Below are positions 1 through 12,000 of a stretch of 64,000 bases of DNA, in pieces. The notes under the pieces were generated by a model that had not been told where the DNA came from, did not search any database, and was given only the letters and a program-made list of their open reading frames with translations. The DNA lies in assembly GCF_040958095.1 (NCBI RefSeq), contig NC_091209.1, positions 8,089,032 through 8,153,031 of the forward strand, given 5' to 3'. The stretch comes from Procambarus clarkii (taxonomy: Eukaryota; Arthropoda; Malacostraca; Decapoda; Cambaridae). Position 1 is the first letter of the stretch; each line of letters opens with the position of its first letter. The position numbers were made by a program, and so were the translations under genes.

Positions 1-1653
1 ACGGCGATGGGTCGTATTTTGCCCAAACCCCCCTGCAGTTTTCAAAATGTCTGAAATGTCCGAAATTTGACTCCTGAGCGTAATTTTTGAGCCGAATTCT
101 GACTCTCTGCACCTATTTTCATTTTCAAATTACGACTTTTTATACCGAAAATATGCCAATTACTGAAAACGGCGATGGGTCATATTTTGCTCAAACCCCC
201 CTGCAGTTTTCATAATGTCTGAAATGTCTGAAATTTGACTCCTGAGCGTGATTTTTGAGCCGAATACTGACTCTCTGCACCTATTTTCATTTTCAAATTA
301 CGACTTTTTATACCGAAAATATGCCAATTACTGAAAACGGCGATGAGTCATATTTTGCCCAAACCATCCTGCAGTTTTCAAAATATCTGAAATGTCCGAA
401 ATTTGACTCCTGAGCGTGATTTTTGAGCCGAATTCTGACTCTCTGCACCTATTTTCATTTTCAAATTACGACTTTTTATACCGAAAATATGCCAATTACT
501 GAAAATGGCGATGGGTCATATTTTGCCCAAACCCCTCTGCAGTTTCCAAAATGTCTGAAATGTCCGAAATTTGACTCCTGAGCGTGATTTTTGAGCCGAA
601 TTCTGACTCACTGCACCTATTTTCATTTTAAAATTACGACTTTTTATACCGAAAATATGCCAATTACTGAAAACGGCGATGGGTCATATTTTGCCCAAAC
701 CCCCTGCAGTTTTCAAAATGTCTGAAATGTCCGAAATTTGACTCCTGAGCGTAATTTTTGAGCCGAATTCTGACTCTCTGCACCTATTTTCATTTTCAAA
801 TTACGACTTTTTATACCGAAAATATGCCAATTACTGAAAACGGCAATAGGTCATATTTTGCCCAAACCCCCCTGCAGTTTTCAAAATGTCCGAAATTTGA
901 CTCCTGAGCGTGATTTTTGATCCGAATTCTGACTCTCTGCACCTATTTTCATTTTCAAATTACGACTTTTTATACCGAAAATATTCCAATTACTGAAAAC
1001 GGCGATGGGTCATATTTTGCCCAAACCCCCCTGCAGTTTTCAGAATGTCTAAAATGTCCGAAATTTGACTCCTGAGCGTGATTTTTGAGCCGAATTCTGA
1101 CTCTCTGCACCTACTTTCATTTTCAAATTACGACTTTTTATACCGAAAATATGCCAATTACTGAAAACGGCGATGGGTCATATTTTGCCCAAACCCCTCT
1201 GCAGTTTTCAAAATGTCTGAAATGTCCGAAATTTGACTCCTGAGCGTGATTTTTGAGCCGAATTCTGACTCTCTGCACCTATTTTCATTTTCAAATTACG
1301 ACTTTTTATACCGAAAATATGCCAATTACTGAAAACGGCGATGGGTCATATTTTGCCCAAACCCCCCTGCAGTTTTCAAAATGTCCGAAATTTGACTCCT
1401 GAGCGTGATTTTTGAGCCGAATTCTGACTCTCTGCACCTATTTTCATTTTCAAATTACGACTTTTCATACCGAAAATATGCCAATTACTGAAAACGGCGA
1501 TGGGTCATATTTTGCCCAAACCCCCCTGCAGTTTTCAGAATGTCTAAAATGTCCGAAATTTGACTCCTGAGCGTAATTTTTTAGCCGAATTCTGACTTTC
1601 TGCACCTACTTTCATTTTCAAATTACGAATTTTTATACCGAACATATGCCAAT
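1..1653. repeat. 168-bp tandem satellite, about 10 copies
   Basis: The motif ACGGCGATGGGTC recurs at 1, 169, 337, 505, 673, 840 and 999, giving a 168-bp period; one-base and nine-base deletions explain the shorter steps. Each monomer also holds CTGCAGTTTTC, GACTCCTGAGCG and CGACTTTTTATACCG. Copies differ by only a few bases, so the array is homogenised. It continues to the left window edge and runs into the N gap on the right, so its true length is unknown. No open frame of note and no gene seen. Confidence 0.95.
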
Positions 1654-2153
1654 NNNNNNNNNNNNNNNNNNNNNNNNNNNNNNNNNNNNNNNNNNNNNNN
1701 NNNNNNNNNNNNNNNNNNNNNNNNNNNNNNNNNNNNNNNNNNNNNNNNNNNNNNNNNNNNNNNNNNNNNNNNNNNNNNNNNNNNNNNNNNNNNNNNNNNN
1801 NNNNNNNNNNNNNNNNNNNNNNNNNNNNNNNNNNNNNNNNNNNNNNNNNNNNNNNNNNNNNNNNNNNNNNNNNNNNNNNNNNNNNNNNNNNNNNNNNNNN
1901 NNNNNNNNNNNNNNNNNNNNNNNNNNNNNNNNNNNNNNNNNNNNNNNNNNNNNNNNNNNNNNNNNNNNNNNNNNNNNNNNNNNNNNNNNNNNNNNNNNNN
2001 NNNNNNNNNNNNNNNNNNNNNNNNNNNNNNNNNNNNNNNNNNNNNNNNNNNNNNNNNNNNNNNNNNNNNNNNNNNNNNNNNNNNNNNNNNNNNNNNNNNN
2101 NNNNNNNNNNNNNNNNNNNNNNNNNNNNNNNNNNNNNNNNNNNNNNNNNNNNN
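1654..2153. other. Assembly gap, 500 N
   Basis: Exactly 500 N, a conventional placeholder for unknown length. It joins the 168-bp satellite to a (TA)n tract, so the adjacency of these two is not demonstrated. Confidence 0.99.
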
Positions 2154-2249
<96 letters not shown>

Positions 2250-2345
2250 TAAGAACTCTTTGACCCGGCCAGGATTCGAACCCATGCCGTCCAGGATCAC
2301 CCCTAAACGTACACAGTACCGTGACCACCGCACCAATGATCGTTA
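2154..2345 (-). mobile_element. tRNA-derived SINE head with (TA)n tail, unit 1
   Basis: On the minus strand a tRNA-like head reads GGTGCGGTGGTCACGG (A-box-like) followed by GGGTTCGAATCC (a consensus RNA polymerase III B box). A short body then runs into a (TA)n tract at 2154-2247. This layout is typical of tRNA-derived SINEs with a microsatellite tail. The left end is lost in the N gap. Confidence 0.7.
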
Positions 2346-3059
2346 GACGATATACTTGTTGTTATTGTTATAAACAGCCTCCTGGTGCTTCGGTGGTCAT
2401 TAACTCTTTAATAATTGTAAACAAAGCCGCCAAAGATTGAGAAAAGATGTACAGGTTCGTAAGTGCTTGCGGAATTGCTTCATGAATCCGGGAAATATAC
2501 AGTACTTGTTAAGCTCAACGAATGACCAACGCTGTCGTCAAAGTCAGCGTTGATACTTATTGAGTATATGTTGAAAAACAAGTGGTGTGTGTAGAGAAAC
2601 ACTAAATTGAGAGTAGACATTATTCCAGATAACTTACCATCAGTAGTTCGTGAATATTTGTACATTCAGAGGTCTAGCTGCTTATATGAGGAGACGAAGA
2701 GCGAGATCAACGCGGCCTCAGACCAGTGTGGCTTAAAGTTTAAATATTTTAAATTCATATTTTTCTGTTGGACTCCAGGTTGTGCAACTTTTAGCATATC
2801 GTAGTCAATGGGTTAAGATTCAGCTTCGATTCTGTTGTCCGGCTGCAAAAAGTTTCTCAAACATGTCACATTATTGTGATTTCATTGTATATCGGAAGTT
2901 CTTGATTCGGATGAGGGAGTAGTAGTACTCAAGTGGTGCTATTTTACATGTTATTGTCGGAACACACATACTAATTATCTCTCCCCTCGGTAGACGTCTT
3001 TCACTAGACAAGTGATTGTCCTCCTAACAGAACGTCGCATACCTTACCCGAGGCCGAAA
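2346..3059. repeat. Unit 5' region, no gene recognised
   Basis: Non-coding stretch present in all five units. Open frames of 60-65 codons occur on both strands but are short and have no recognisable domain. It contains pieces that I recall as dispersed decapod repeats (around 2360-2480), but I cannot name a family. Nothing else is seen. Confidence 0.5.
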
Positions 3060-3435
3060 ATCGTTGCACTAGGAGCCCATCCAAGGCTCCTATATATTAT
3101 CACCCAATCCCACTCATATACATATCCAACCCACGTTTGAAACAATCGAGGGACCCCTCCTCCACCACATTATGTGGTAATTAGTTCCACAAGTCAACAA
3201 CCGGTTTTTGTTGATTTGTGGAACCAATTGCCGCGTAACGTGATGGAGGTTGGGTCTCTCGATTGTTTCAAGCGTGGGTTGGACATGTATATGAGTGGGA
3301 TTGGGTGATTATAAATAGGAGCTGCCTCGTATGGGCCAATAGGCCATCTGCAGTTACCTTTGTTCTTATGTTCTTATAAATAGGAGCTGTCTCGTATGGG
3401 CCAATAGGCCTTCTGCAGTTACCTTTGTTCTTATG
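3060..3435. mobile_element. LINE 3' ends in inverted pair, unit 1
   Basis: The plus strand from about 3205 encodes remnants of the C-terminus of a non-LTR retrotransposon ORF2 (VDLWNQLPRNV, then LDCFKRGLDMYM), followed by a 3' tail with GGCCAATAGGCC and TTCTTATG-type repeats. The block at 3060-3190 is an inverted partial copy of the same sequence, giving a foldback of roughly 120 bp per arm. The tail segment is repeated twice (3316-3375, 3376-3435). Assignment to a CR1/L2-like clade is from memory of the C-terminal motif. Confidence 0.7.
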
Positions 3436-3765
3436 TTCCTATTGAGGGTTACAAGAGAGCTAATGGACATAACAAAGGGAATATTAATTGGGTATTAAAA
3501 GTATCATCACGATACAGAACTCGAAACATTGGGTATAAACTGGATAGGTTTATATTTCGGAAAAACCTGGGTAAATACTGGTTCGGTAACACGGTTGTTG
3601 ATTTGTGGAATCAATTACTGCGTAACATAATAAGAGTAGGGTCCCTTGATTGTTTCAAGCGTAGGTTGGACATATATATGAATGAGATTAGGTGGTTTTA
3701 AATAGGAGTGGCCTCGTATGGGCCAATAGGTCTTCTACCGTTACCTTTATTCTTATTTTTTTGCA
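3436..3765 (+). mobile_element. Second LINE 3' end fragment, unit 1
   Basis: Encodes remnants of YKLDRFIFRKNLGKYWF, then VVDLWNQLL and LDCFKRRLDIYM: the C-terminal tail of a CR1/L2-like non-LTR ORF2. It is followed by TATGGGCCAATAGGTC and a short TTCTTATTTTT tail. It is more diverged from the first fragment than the five units are from one another, so it was inserted before the unit was amplified. Confidence 0.65.
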
Positions 3766-4013
3766 AAAGAACATAAAATAGATCACTTGCCTTGAAAACA
3801 TAGATTAGTTCCTGATACTAAATAATATCCGAAATTTAAAGCCAAAAGAGTTCAAATTTATGTGCAAATTTTCGAAGTAAGGTAATAGGTTTGTTTTTAT
3901 AATTTGTATTCTAGAAACTTATTTTTAATTAATAACAAGTGAGGCAGCGTGAAGCAGCCAGCACATGTACCTCAATCTCCAGGCATGTCACGTCACCTCG
4001 TCCTAGCGCGACC

Positions 4014-4057
4014 TATATATTAACTTCCAAACAAGAATTAGTTATTCATTTGCAGTT
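4014..4057 (+). promoter_or_regulatory. Candidate core promoter of UBE4-like gene
   Basis: A TATA-like TATATATTA lies at 4014-4022 and initiator-like TCATT/GCAGTT at 4046-4057, about 30-40 bp downstream. The first ATG of the gene follows at 4110 with a good Kozak context (A at -3, G at +4). The same arrangement is kept in all units. Inferred from spacing only. Confidence 0.35.
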
Positions 4058-4109
4058 GGTTGCGTGTTGGAACAATTTCTACTGTCAGTCTGTCACACGT
4101 TCCGAGACA

Positions 4110-5429
4110 ATGGATACCACTGCTGCAGATGATTATTTTCCTAGTCTTCCACTATCGATCTTAGTCGACGTAATGAACCTCGGTGAAGGATTTTCTGGCG
4201 ACAAAATGTTAGAATTTATTGACAAATCAAAAGCCATTCTTAATGACTTGCATAATAACGATTCTTCGATGTTATTCACTAGCAGCGTACAACTTGGAAT
4301 TTTGTGCGCATTAACTCTCTCCATGCGTACGACGTCGGTCAAGATGACGGGGCAATGGGAAGATGTCCTTTGGGGAATTATTGACCTAGCACCATCTTGT
4401 GAGCCTGATAATGACATCAATTTAAGCGCACTCGAGTCTGTCGTGAAGCCCTGGATACTAACAATGTTCGCAGACCCAGAGATGTGCCCTAACCCGTACC
4501 TGCGTCTGAGAATGGTTCACTTAATCCACATTTGGCCAGAGACTTTCTTACAGGATGCCGCCTCGGGAATGCAAGCAGCTGCAGGCCTTGTGATCAACGG
4601 AAAATATATGGATCGCGATCATTTATGTACAGATGATGAAGCTCCAATATTACTTCATGAACTTAAAGATATGTTAGTCACCCTTGATGAATATGGCCAC
4701 CTTGATGGTATTGGTGATGCAGCAGTTGACCAGTTAACAAGAATAAATGTCGGACCAGAAGTATCCTTACTCTACAATCTAATGAAGGTCTTAAAACAAA
4801 TGGCGGAGGAATCCCTAAATTTAATAGGAAAGAAGAGGTTATATATGACCGAGCATGTTATTCATTTGTATATGGAGTTTGTCGATTTACGGAAACTCAG
4901 GAAGGCTTATCGAGCTCCTGGCCTGGCTAAGGTCGTTGCAGATACCCTAGTTGCCATAACAGTGTCATTTGTTACAATTGGCTTGACCTCAGAAGATATT
5001 GAAGGAAACAGATACAAGTTTTTTGCGGACCTCTTTGATAGTACTTACAAAAGCATGCGTGAATCAGAAATATTTAGTTCGGTCTATCAGGTTCTGCGAC
5101 TTGACCACGCACAGTATCTATCTTCCCTTGGGAAGAAGGCAGCCGATTCCAATATTTTCTTTCATCATTTCCCAGTGCCGTATCAGGAATCATCGGAGGA
5201 GGTCCCGGAAGAGTTCAGAGACAGCGTGACGCTGGCGGTGATGGAGGCGCCGGTGCTGCTGCACTCGTCCAAGATGGTGACAGACGAGTCGACGCTGATT
5301 CGCCTGCTACTGGAGTCCGGGCTGGACCCCTTCACGCGGTGTCCTCTAGACCAGGGCTCCTATAGTCGTCTTCCCCAACTCCAGGCGGACATCCTTGCAT
5401 GGAAGGAAACTACCAAACTTGTGGAATAA
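4110..5429 (+). CDS. UBE4/Ufd2-like U-box ubiquitin ligase, intronless, copy 1
   Basis: Predicted 439-aa protein. Residues ~364-433 form a U-box: EVPEEFRDSV, a central MEAPVLLHSS, then LDPFTRCPLD and ADILAWKE align with the UBE4B pattern (DEFRDP, TDPVRLPSG, TDPFNRQTL, QIQAW). Upstream, NPYLRLRMVHL (128-138), LLYNLMKVLKQMAEESL (220-236) and the NRYKFFADLFDSTY stretch match the C-terminal part of the Ufd2 core. U-box E4 enzymes bind an E2 and extend ubiquitin chains. Full UBE4 proteins are about 1000-1300 aa, so this is only the C-terminal part. The frame is open back to 3939 but has no ATG before 4110. It is intronless, as expected of a retrocopy, and strongly diverged from canonical UBE4. The U-box third is clearly more GC-rich than the rest. 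Expression is unknown. Confidence 0.72.
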   Translation: MDTTAADDYFPSLPLSILVDVMNLGEGFSGDKMLEFIDKSKAILNDLHNNDSSMLFTSSVQLGILCALTLSMRTTSVKMTGQWEDVLWGIIDLAPSCEPDNDINLSALESVVKPWILTMFADPEMCPNPYLRLRMVHLIHIWPETFLQDAASGMQAAAGLVINGKYMDRDHLCTDDEAPILLHELKDMLVTLDEYGHLDGIGDAAVDQLTRINVGPEVSLLYNLMKVLKQMAEESLNLIGKKRLYMTEHVIHLYMEFVDLRKLRKAYRAPGLAKVVADTLVAITVSFVTIGLTSEDIEGNRYKFFADLFDSTYKSMRESEIFSSVYQVLRLDHAQYLSSLGKKAADSNIFFHHFPVPYQESSEEVPEEFRDSVTLAVMEAPVLLHSSKMVTDESTLIRLLLESGLDPFTRCPLDQGSYSRLPQLQADILAWKETTKLVE

Positions 5430-5606
5430 TATAATTGATAGACATATTCAACACTGAAAATATTCAAATCGCCTGCTACTTCTGCAGTTTAATTCTGACA
5501 TGGTAATGAAGTTTACTGAATTTAAGAGAGGCCTCTGCACTAAATTTGTTCAATTTTTTTATATATCTTGTAACTTAAATATGAATGAGATGTTAAATTT
5601 TCTTTT

Positions 5607-5612
5607 AATAAA
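5607..5612 (+). terminator. AATAAA polyadenylation signal, copy 1
   Basis: A canonical AATAAA lies 178 bp after the stop codon of the UBE4-like gene in an AT-rich 3' region. It recurs at the same offset in copies 2 (11070), 3b (20392) and 4 (25838), but copy 3 has lost its own through the internal duplication. Confidence 0.5.
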
Positions 5613-5919
5613 TGTAAACAACAATTCATTAAGAGTTTATTCTCACCTGTTTTTGGACAATAATTTTATCAATTTTTATATCCATTTGTTATGAAATTAT
5701 CTACCAGAATCATTGATGAAATTTGTGAAAAAAATTAAATTTGGATCCCCAATAACGACTTATTGGAATTAATTATACCTGCTTGAATCCATAATTACAA
5801 ATTCTAATCATTGTCATGCTGAAATGTTCTTCGAACTGGAGATAAATGTAAAGCATATTTTTGCTCAATTGAAAGCCAAGGGTATGGAAGGGAAGGGCAC
5901 TATCAGTGAGAAAACGTTG
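5613..5919. other. AT-rich 3' flank, nothing recognised
   Basis: AT-rich sequence after the polyadenylation signal, shared by all units, with no gene or repeat family that I recognise. It ends in a short (GTT)n run near 5924 whose length varies between units. Confidence 0.5.
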
Positions 5920-6015
5920 TTGTTGTTGTTGTAGATTTAGCTATTCAGAACGAAATGACCATGTAGCAGGACCTGTTGTGAGCCCGTAATTGAGTTCGGT
6001 TATTCGCGATAACTG
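5920..6015 (+). repeat. Short dispersed repeat after (GTT)n
   Basis: (GTT)n is followed by GTAGATTTAGCTATTCAGAAC and GTGAGCCCGTAATTGAG. I recall this arrangement as a dispersed element common in decapod genomes, but I cannot assign it to a named family. It is present in each complete unit. Confidence 0.35.
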
Positions 6016-6039
6016 ATATTTGGGTCAAAGTATTAAATG

Positions 6040-6535
6040 GAGGTGGTGTTTCCCCCTTTTTCTGTTTTATTAACATTATATTAGTGGCGGATGTGGGTGC
6101 AGAATGTTCACTAGTGAGTCCCATTCCTTAACAGCTTTTCTAATCATTGTAGTCGTTGTGGAATGTATGGCTACTGCAATGTCTCTGTATATTTTTTTCT
6201 CAGGCTTCAAACAGTATAACCCAGTGGCTTGTTCGTACCATATCGCAGTGGATCTTCCTTCCTCTACTTTGGGTCTCTGGCGACTTTTTATAGTTGGGCG
6301 TATTTTCTTCTTGATTTGCTCTGTGAAAAACTTGGAGGTATTTGAACCTGTACAACAGTAAGAGCAGTCGCAGTTTTTGCTAGTGAGTTTGCCTTTTCAT
6401 TACGATCTATGCCAATGTAACTTGGTATCCAATCAAGGGTGATTAACAGTCGTAGATTATGGCTTCTTTTCCTATATGTTGGATTTCTGCGAGGAGTTGT
6501 ATATTATCTCTGTGTTGACTGGATATGGAAAGTGC
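6040..6535 (-). mobile_element. LINE RNase H domain remnant, unit 1
   Basis: The minus strand encodes a remnant reading LDWIPSYIGIDRNEKAN then SLAKTAT, the C-terminal signature of the RNase H domain of Jockey/I-type non-LTR retrotransposons (typical W-I-P-S-H-x-G-x-x-G-N-E-x-A-D). Upstream (toward 6530) a SISSxQHRDN-type stretch fits the same domain. It is a decayed LINE fragment, not a host gene, and is present in units 1-4. Confidence 0.65.
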
Positions 6536-6745
6536 CACTATATAGCACTTGGAACGGGGGAGGGGGTCTGGATTTGGGATTGGACAGGAGGAAAGGTGAA
6601 AGGTGCCCAAACAGTTAGGCAGTTTAGGAAAAGGAAAGGTGCCCAACCAGTTGGACAGTTGGGGATTGGAGCAAATCAAGAGGAAAATACTCCCAACCAG
6701 CAAGTGGCACAGAGCCAAAGTAGCAGAAGGAAGATCCACTGGGTC
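6536..6745 (+). repeat. SINE-like insert plus inverted RNase H piece
   Basis: 6536-6665 holds CCACTATATAGCACTTGG and repeated AAAGGTGCCCAAC, matching a dispersed repeat also seen inverted at 35600-35745. 6668-6742 is an inverted copy of part of the LINE remnant at 6252-6325 (GAGCAAATCAAGAGGAAAA and CAGAAGGAAGATCCACTG). Open frames here are fortuitous. Confidence 0.45.
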
Positions 6746-7808
<1,063 letters not shown>

Positions 7809-8522
7809 AGACGATATACTTGTTGTTATTGTTATAAACAGCCTCCTGGTGCTTCGGTGGTCATTAACTCTTTAATAATTGTAAACAAAGCCGCCAAAGA
7901 TTGAGAAAAGATGTACAGGTTCGTAAGTGCTTGCGGAATTGCTTCATGAATCCGGGAAATATACAGTACTTGTTAAGCTCAACGAATGACCAACGCTGTC
8001 GTCAAAGTCAGCGTTGATACTTATTGAGTATATGTTGAAAAACAAGTGGTGTGTGTAGAGAAACACTAAATTGAGAGTAGACATTATTCCAGATAACTTA
8101 CCATCAGTAGTTCGTGAATATTTGTACATTCAGAGGTCTAGCTGCTTATATGAGGAGACGAAGAGCGAGATCAACGCGGCCTCAGACCAGTGTGGCTTAA
8201 AGTTTAAATATTTTAAATTCATATTTTTCTGTTGGACTCCAGGTTGTGCAACTTTTAGCATATCGTAGTCAATGGGTTAAGATTCAGCTTCGATTCTGTT
8301 GTCCGGCTGCAAAAAGTTTCTCAAACATGTCACATTATTGTGATTTCATTGTATATCGGAAGTTCTTGATTCGGATGAGGGAGTAGTAGTACTCAATGGT
8401 GCTATTTTACATGTTATTGTCGGAACACACATACTAATTATCTCTCCCCTCGGTAGACGTCTTTCACTAGACAAGTGATTGTCCTCCTAACAGAACGTCG
8501 CATACCTTACCCGAGGCCGAAA

Positions 8523-9233
8523 ATCGTTGCACTAGGAGCCCATCCAAGGCTCCTATATATTATCACCCAATCCCACTCATATACATATCCAACCCACGTT
8601 TGAAACAATCGAGGGACCCCTCCTCCACCACATTATGTGGTAATTAGTTCCACAAGTCAACAACCGGTTTTTGTTGATTTGTGGAACCAATTGCCGCGTA
8701 ACGTGATGGAGGTTGGGTCTCTCGATTGTTTCAAGCGTGGGTTGGACATGTATATGAGTGGGATTGGGTGATTATAAATAGGAGCTGCCTCGTATGGGCC
8801 AATAGGCCATCTGCAGTTACCTTTGTTCTTATGTTCTTATAAATAGGAGCTGTCTCGTATGGGCCAATAGGCCTTCTGCAGTTACCTTTGTTCTTATGTT
8901 CCTATTGAGGGTTACAAGAGAGCTAATGGACATAACAAAGGGAATATTAATTGGGTATTAAAAGTATCATCACGATACAGAACTCGAAACATTGGGTATA
9001 AACTGGATAGGTTTATATTTCGGAAAAACCTGGGTAAATACTGGTTCGGTAACACGGTTGTTGATTTGTGGAATCAATTACTGCGTAACATAATAAGAGT
9101 AGGGTCCCTTGATTGTTTCAAGCGTAGGTTGGACATATATATGAATGAGATTAGGTGGTTTTAAATAGGAGTGGCCTCGTATGGGCCAATAGGTCTTCTA
9201 CCGTTACCTTTATTCTTATTTTTTTGCAAAAGA
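8523..9233. mobile_element. LINE 3' end block, unit 2
   Basis: Same foldback pair and second LINE 3' end as in unit 1 at the same offset within the unit, with VDLWNQLP and CFKRGLDMYM remnants and TTCTTATG tails. Confidence 0.68.
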
Positions 9234-9572
9234 ACATAAAATAGATCACTTGCCTTGAAAACATAGATTAGTTCCTGATACTAAATAATATCCGAAATTT
9301 AAAGCCAAAAGAGTTCAAATTTATGTGCAAATTTTCGAAGTAAGGTAATAGGTTTGTTTTTATAATTTGTATTCTAGAAACTTATTTTTAATTAATAACA
9401 AGTGAGGCAGCGTGAAGCAGCCAGCACATGTACCTCAATCTCCAGGCATGTCACGTCACCTCGTCCTAGCGCGACCTATATATTAACTTCCAAACAAGAG
9501 TTAGTTATTCATTTGCAGTTGGTTGCGTGTTGGAACAATTTCTACTGTCAGTCTGTCACACGTTCCGAGACA

Positions 9573-10892
9573 ATGATACCACTGCTGCAGATGATTATTT
9601 TCCTAGTCTTCCACTATCGATCTTAGTCGACGTAATGAACCTCGGTGAAGGATTTTCTGGCGACAAAATGTTAGAATTTATTGACAAATCAAAAGCCATT
9701 CTTAATGACTTGCATAATAACGATTCTACGATGTTATTCACTAGCAGCGTACAACTTGGAATTTTGTGCGCATTAACTCTCTCCATGCGTACGACGTCGG
9801 TCAAGATGACGGGGCAATGGGAAGATGTCCTTTGGGGAATTATTGACCTAGCACCATCTTGTGAGCCTGATAATGACATCAATTTAAGCGCACTCGAGTC
9901 TGTCGTGAAGCCCTGGATACTAACAATGTTCGCAGACCCAGAGATGTGCCCTAACCCGTACCTGCGTCTGAGAATGGTTCACTTAATCCACATTTGGCCA
10001 GAGACTTTCTTACAGGATGCCGCCTCGGGAATGCAAGCAGCTGCAGGCCTTGTGATCAACGGAAAATATATGGATCGCGATCATTTATGTACAGATGATG
10101 AAGCTCCAATATTACTTCATCAACTTAAAGATATGTTAGTCACCCTTGATGAATATGGCCACCTTGATGGTATTGGTGATGCAGCAGTTGACCAGTTAAC
10201 AAGAATAAATGTCGGACCAGAAGTATCCTTACTCTACAATCTAATGAAGGTCTTAAAACAAATGGCGGAGGAATCCCTAAATTTAACTAGGAAAGAAGAG
10301 GTTATATATGACCGAGCATGTTATTCATTTGTATATGGAGTTTGTCGATTTACGGAAACTCAAGAAGGCTTATCGAGCTCCTGGCCTGGCTAAGGTCGTT
10401 GCAGATACCCTAGTTGCCATAACAGTGTCATTTGTTACAATTGGCTTGACCTCAGAAGATATTGAAGGAAACAGATACAAGTTTTTTGCGGACCTCTTTG
10501 ATAGTACTTACAAAAGCATACGTGAATCAGAAATATTTAGTTCGGTCTATCAGGTTCTGCGACTTGACCACGCACAGTATCTATCTTCCCTTGGGAAGAA
10601 GGCAGCCGATTCCAATATTTTCTTTCATCATTTCCCAGTGCCGTATCAGGAATCATCGGAGGAGGTCCCGGAAGAGTTCAGAGACAGCGTGACGCTGGCG
10701 GTGATGGAGGCGCCGGTGCTGCTGCACTCGTCCAAGATGGTGACAGACGAGTCGACGCTGATTCGCCTGCTACTGGAGTCCGGGCTGGACCCCTTCACGC
10801 GGTGTCCTCTAGACCAGGGCTCCTATAGTCGTCTTCCCCAACTCCAGGCGGACATCCTTGCATGGAAGGAAACTACCAAACTTGTGGAATAA
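9573..10892 (+). pseudogene. UBE4-like U-box gene, copy 2, frameshifted
   Basis: Same 1320-bp span as copy 1 but not open. A G is missing directly after the ATG (ATGATACC against ATGGATACC). An extra C near 10287 (TTTAACTAGG against TTTAATAGG) shifts the frame back to register. Between the two, the UBE4-core frame is open but has no ATG; after the second, the U-box part is open again. Other differences from copy 1 are few (E to Q in the LLHELKD stretch, R to K in RKLRKAY). With so little divergence the inactivation is recent, or one indel is a sequencing error. Confidence 0.72.
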
Positions 10893-11069
10893 TATAATTG
10901 ATAGACATATTCAACACTGAAAATATTCAAATCGCCTGCTATTTCTGCAGTTTAATTCTGACATGGTAATGAAGTTTACTGAATTTAAGAGAGGCCTCTG
11001 CACTAAATTTGTTCAATTTTTTTATATATCTTGTAACTTAAATATGAATGAGATGTTAAATTTTCTTTT

Positions 11070-11075
11070 AATAAA
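11070..11075 (+). terminator. AATAAA polyadenylation signal, copy 2
   Basis: AATAAA at the same offset after the stop codon as in copy 1. Confidence 0.45.
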
Positions 11076-11499
11076 TGTAAACAACAATTCATTAAGAGTT
11101 TATTCTCACCTGTTTTTGGACAATAATTTTATCAATTTTTATATCCATTTGTTATGAAATTATCTGCCAGAATCATTGATGAAATTTGTGAAAAAAATTA
11201 AATTTGGATCCCCAATAACGACTTATTGGAATTAATTATACCTGCTTGAATCCATAATTACAAATTCTAATCATTGTCATGCTGAAATGTTCTTCGAACT
11301 GGAGATAAATGTAAAGCATATTTTTGCTCAATTGAAAGCCAAGGGTATGGAAGGGAAGGGCACTATCAGTGAGAAAACGTTGTTGTTGTTGTAGATTTAG
11401 CTATTCAGAACGAAATGACCATGTAGCAGGAGCTGTTGTGAGCCCGTAATTGAGTTCGGTTATTCGCGATAACTGATATTTGGGTCAAAGTATTAAATG

Positions 11500-12000
11500 G
11501 AGGTGGTGTTTCCCCCTTTTTCTGTTTTATTAACATTATATTAGTGGCGGATGTGGGTGCAGAATGTTCACTAGTGAGTCCCATTCCTTAACAGCTTTTC
11601 TAATCATTGTAGTCGTTGTGGAATGTATGGCTACTGCAATGTCTCTGTATATTTTTTTCTCAGGCTTCAAACAGTATAACCCAGTGGCTTGTTCGTACCA
11701 TATCGCAGTGGATCTTCCTTCCTCTACTTTGGGTCTCTGGCGACATTTTATAGTTGGGCGTATTTTCTTCTTGATTTGCTCTGTAAAAAACTTGGAGGTA
11801 TTTGAACCTGTACAACAGTAAGAGCAGTCGCAGTTTTTGCTAGTGAGTTTGCCTTTTCATTACGATCTATGCCAATGTAACTTGGTATCCAATCTAGGGT
11901 GATTAACAGTCTTAGATTATGGCTTCCTTTCCTATATGTTGGATTTCTGCGAGGAGTTGTATATTATCTCTGTGTTGACTGGATATGGAAAGTGCCACTA
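11500..12000 (-). mobile_element. LINE RNase H remnant, unit 2
   Basis: Same RNase H remnant as unit 1, followed by the same SINE-like insert and inverted piece to about 12205. 12206-13070 holds nothing recognised. Confidence 0.6.

Noticed and set aside
1623-2336. 205-237-codon frames across the N gap, and similar IYIYIY frames elsewhere
   Set aside because: Made of N and (TA)n translated as alternating Tyr/Ile.
2250-2340. Functional tRNA gene suggested by the B box
   Set aside because: No cloverleaf with paired acceptor ends could be drawn; it runs into (TA)n and recurs in every unit as a SINE head.
3939-4109. Upstream extension of the UBE4-like frame by 57 codons
   Set aside because: It would need a GTG start and covers the TATA-like element; no ATG is present, so it is taken as 5' untranslated sequence.
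4133-4420. 95-codon minus-strand frame inside the UBE4-like gene (and its equivalents in other units)
   Set aside because: Antisense shadow of the U-box gene.
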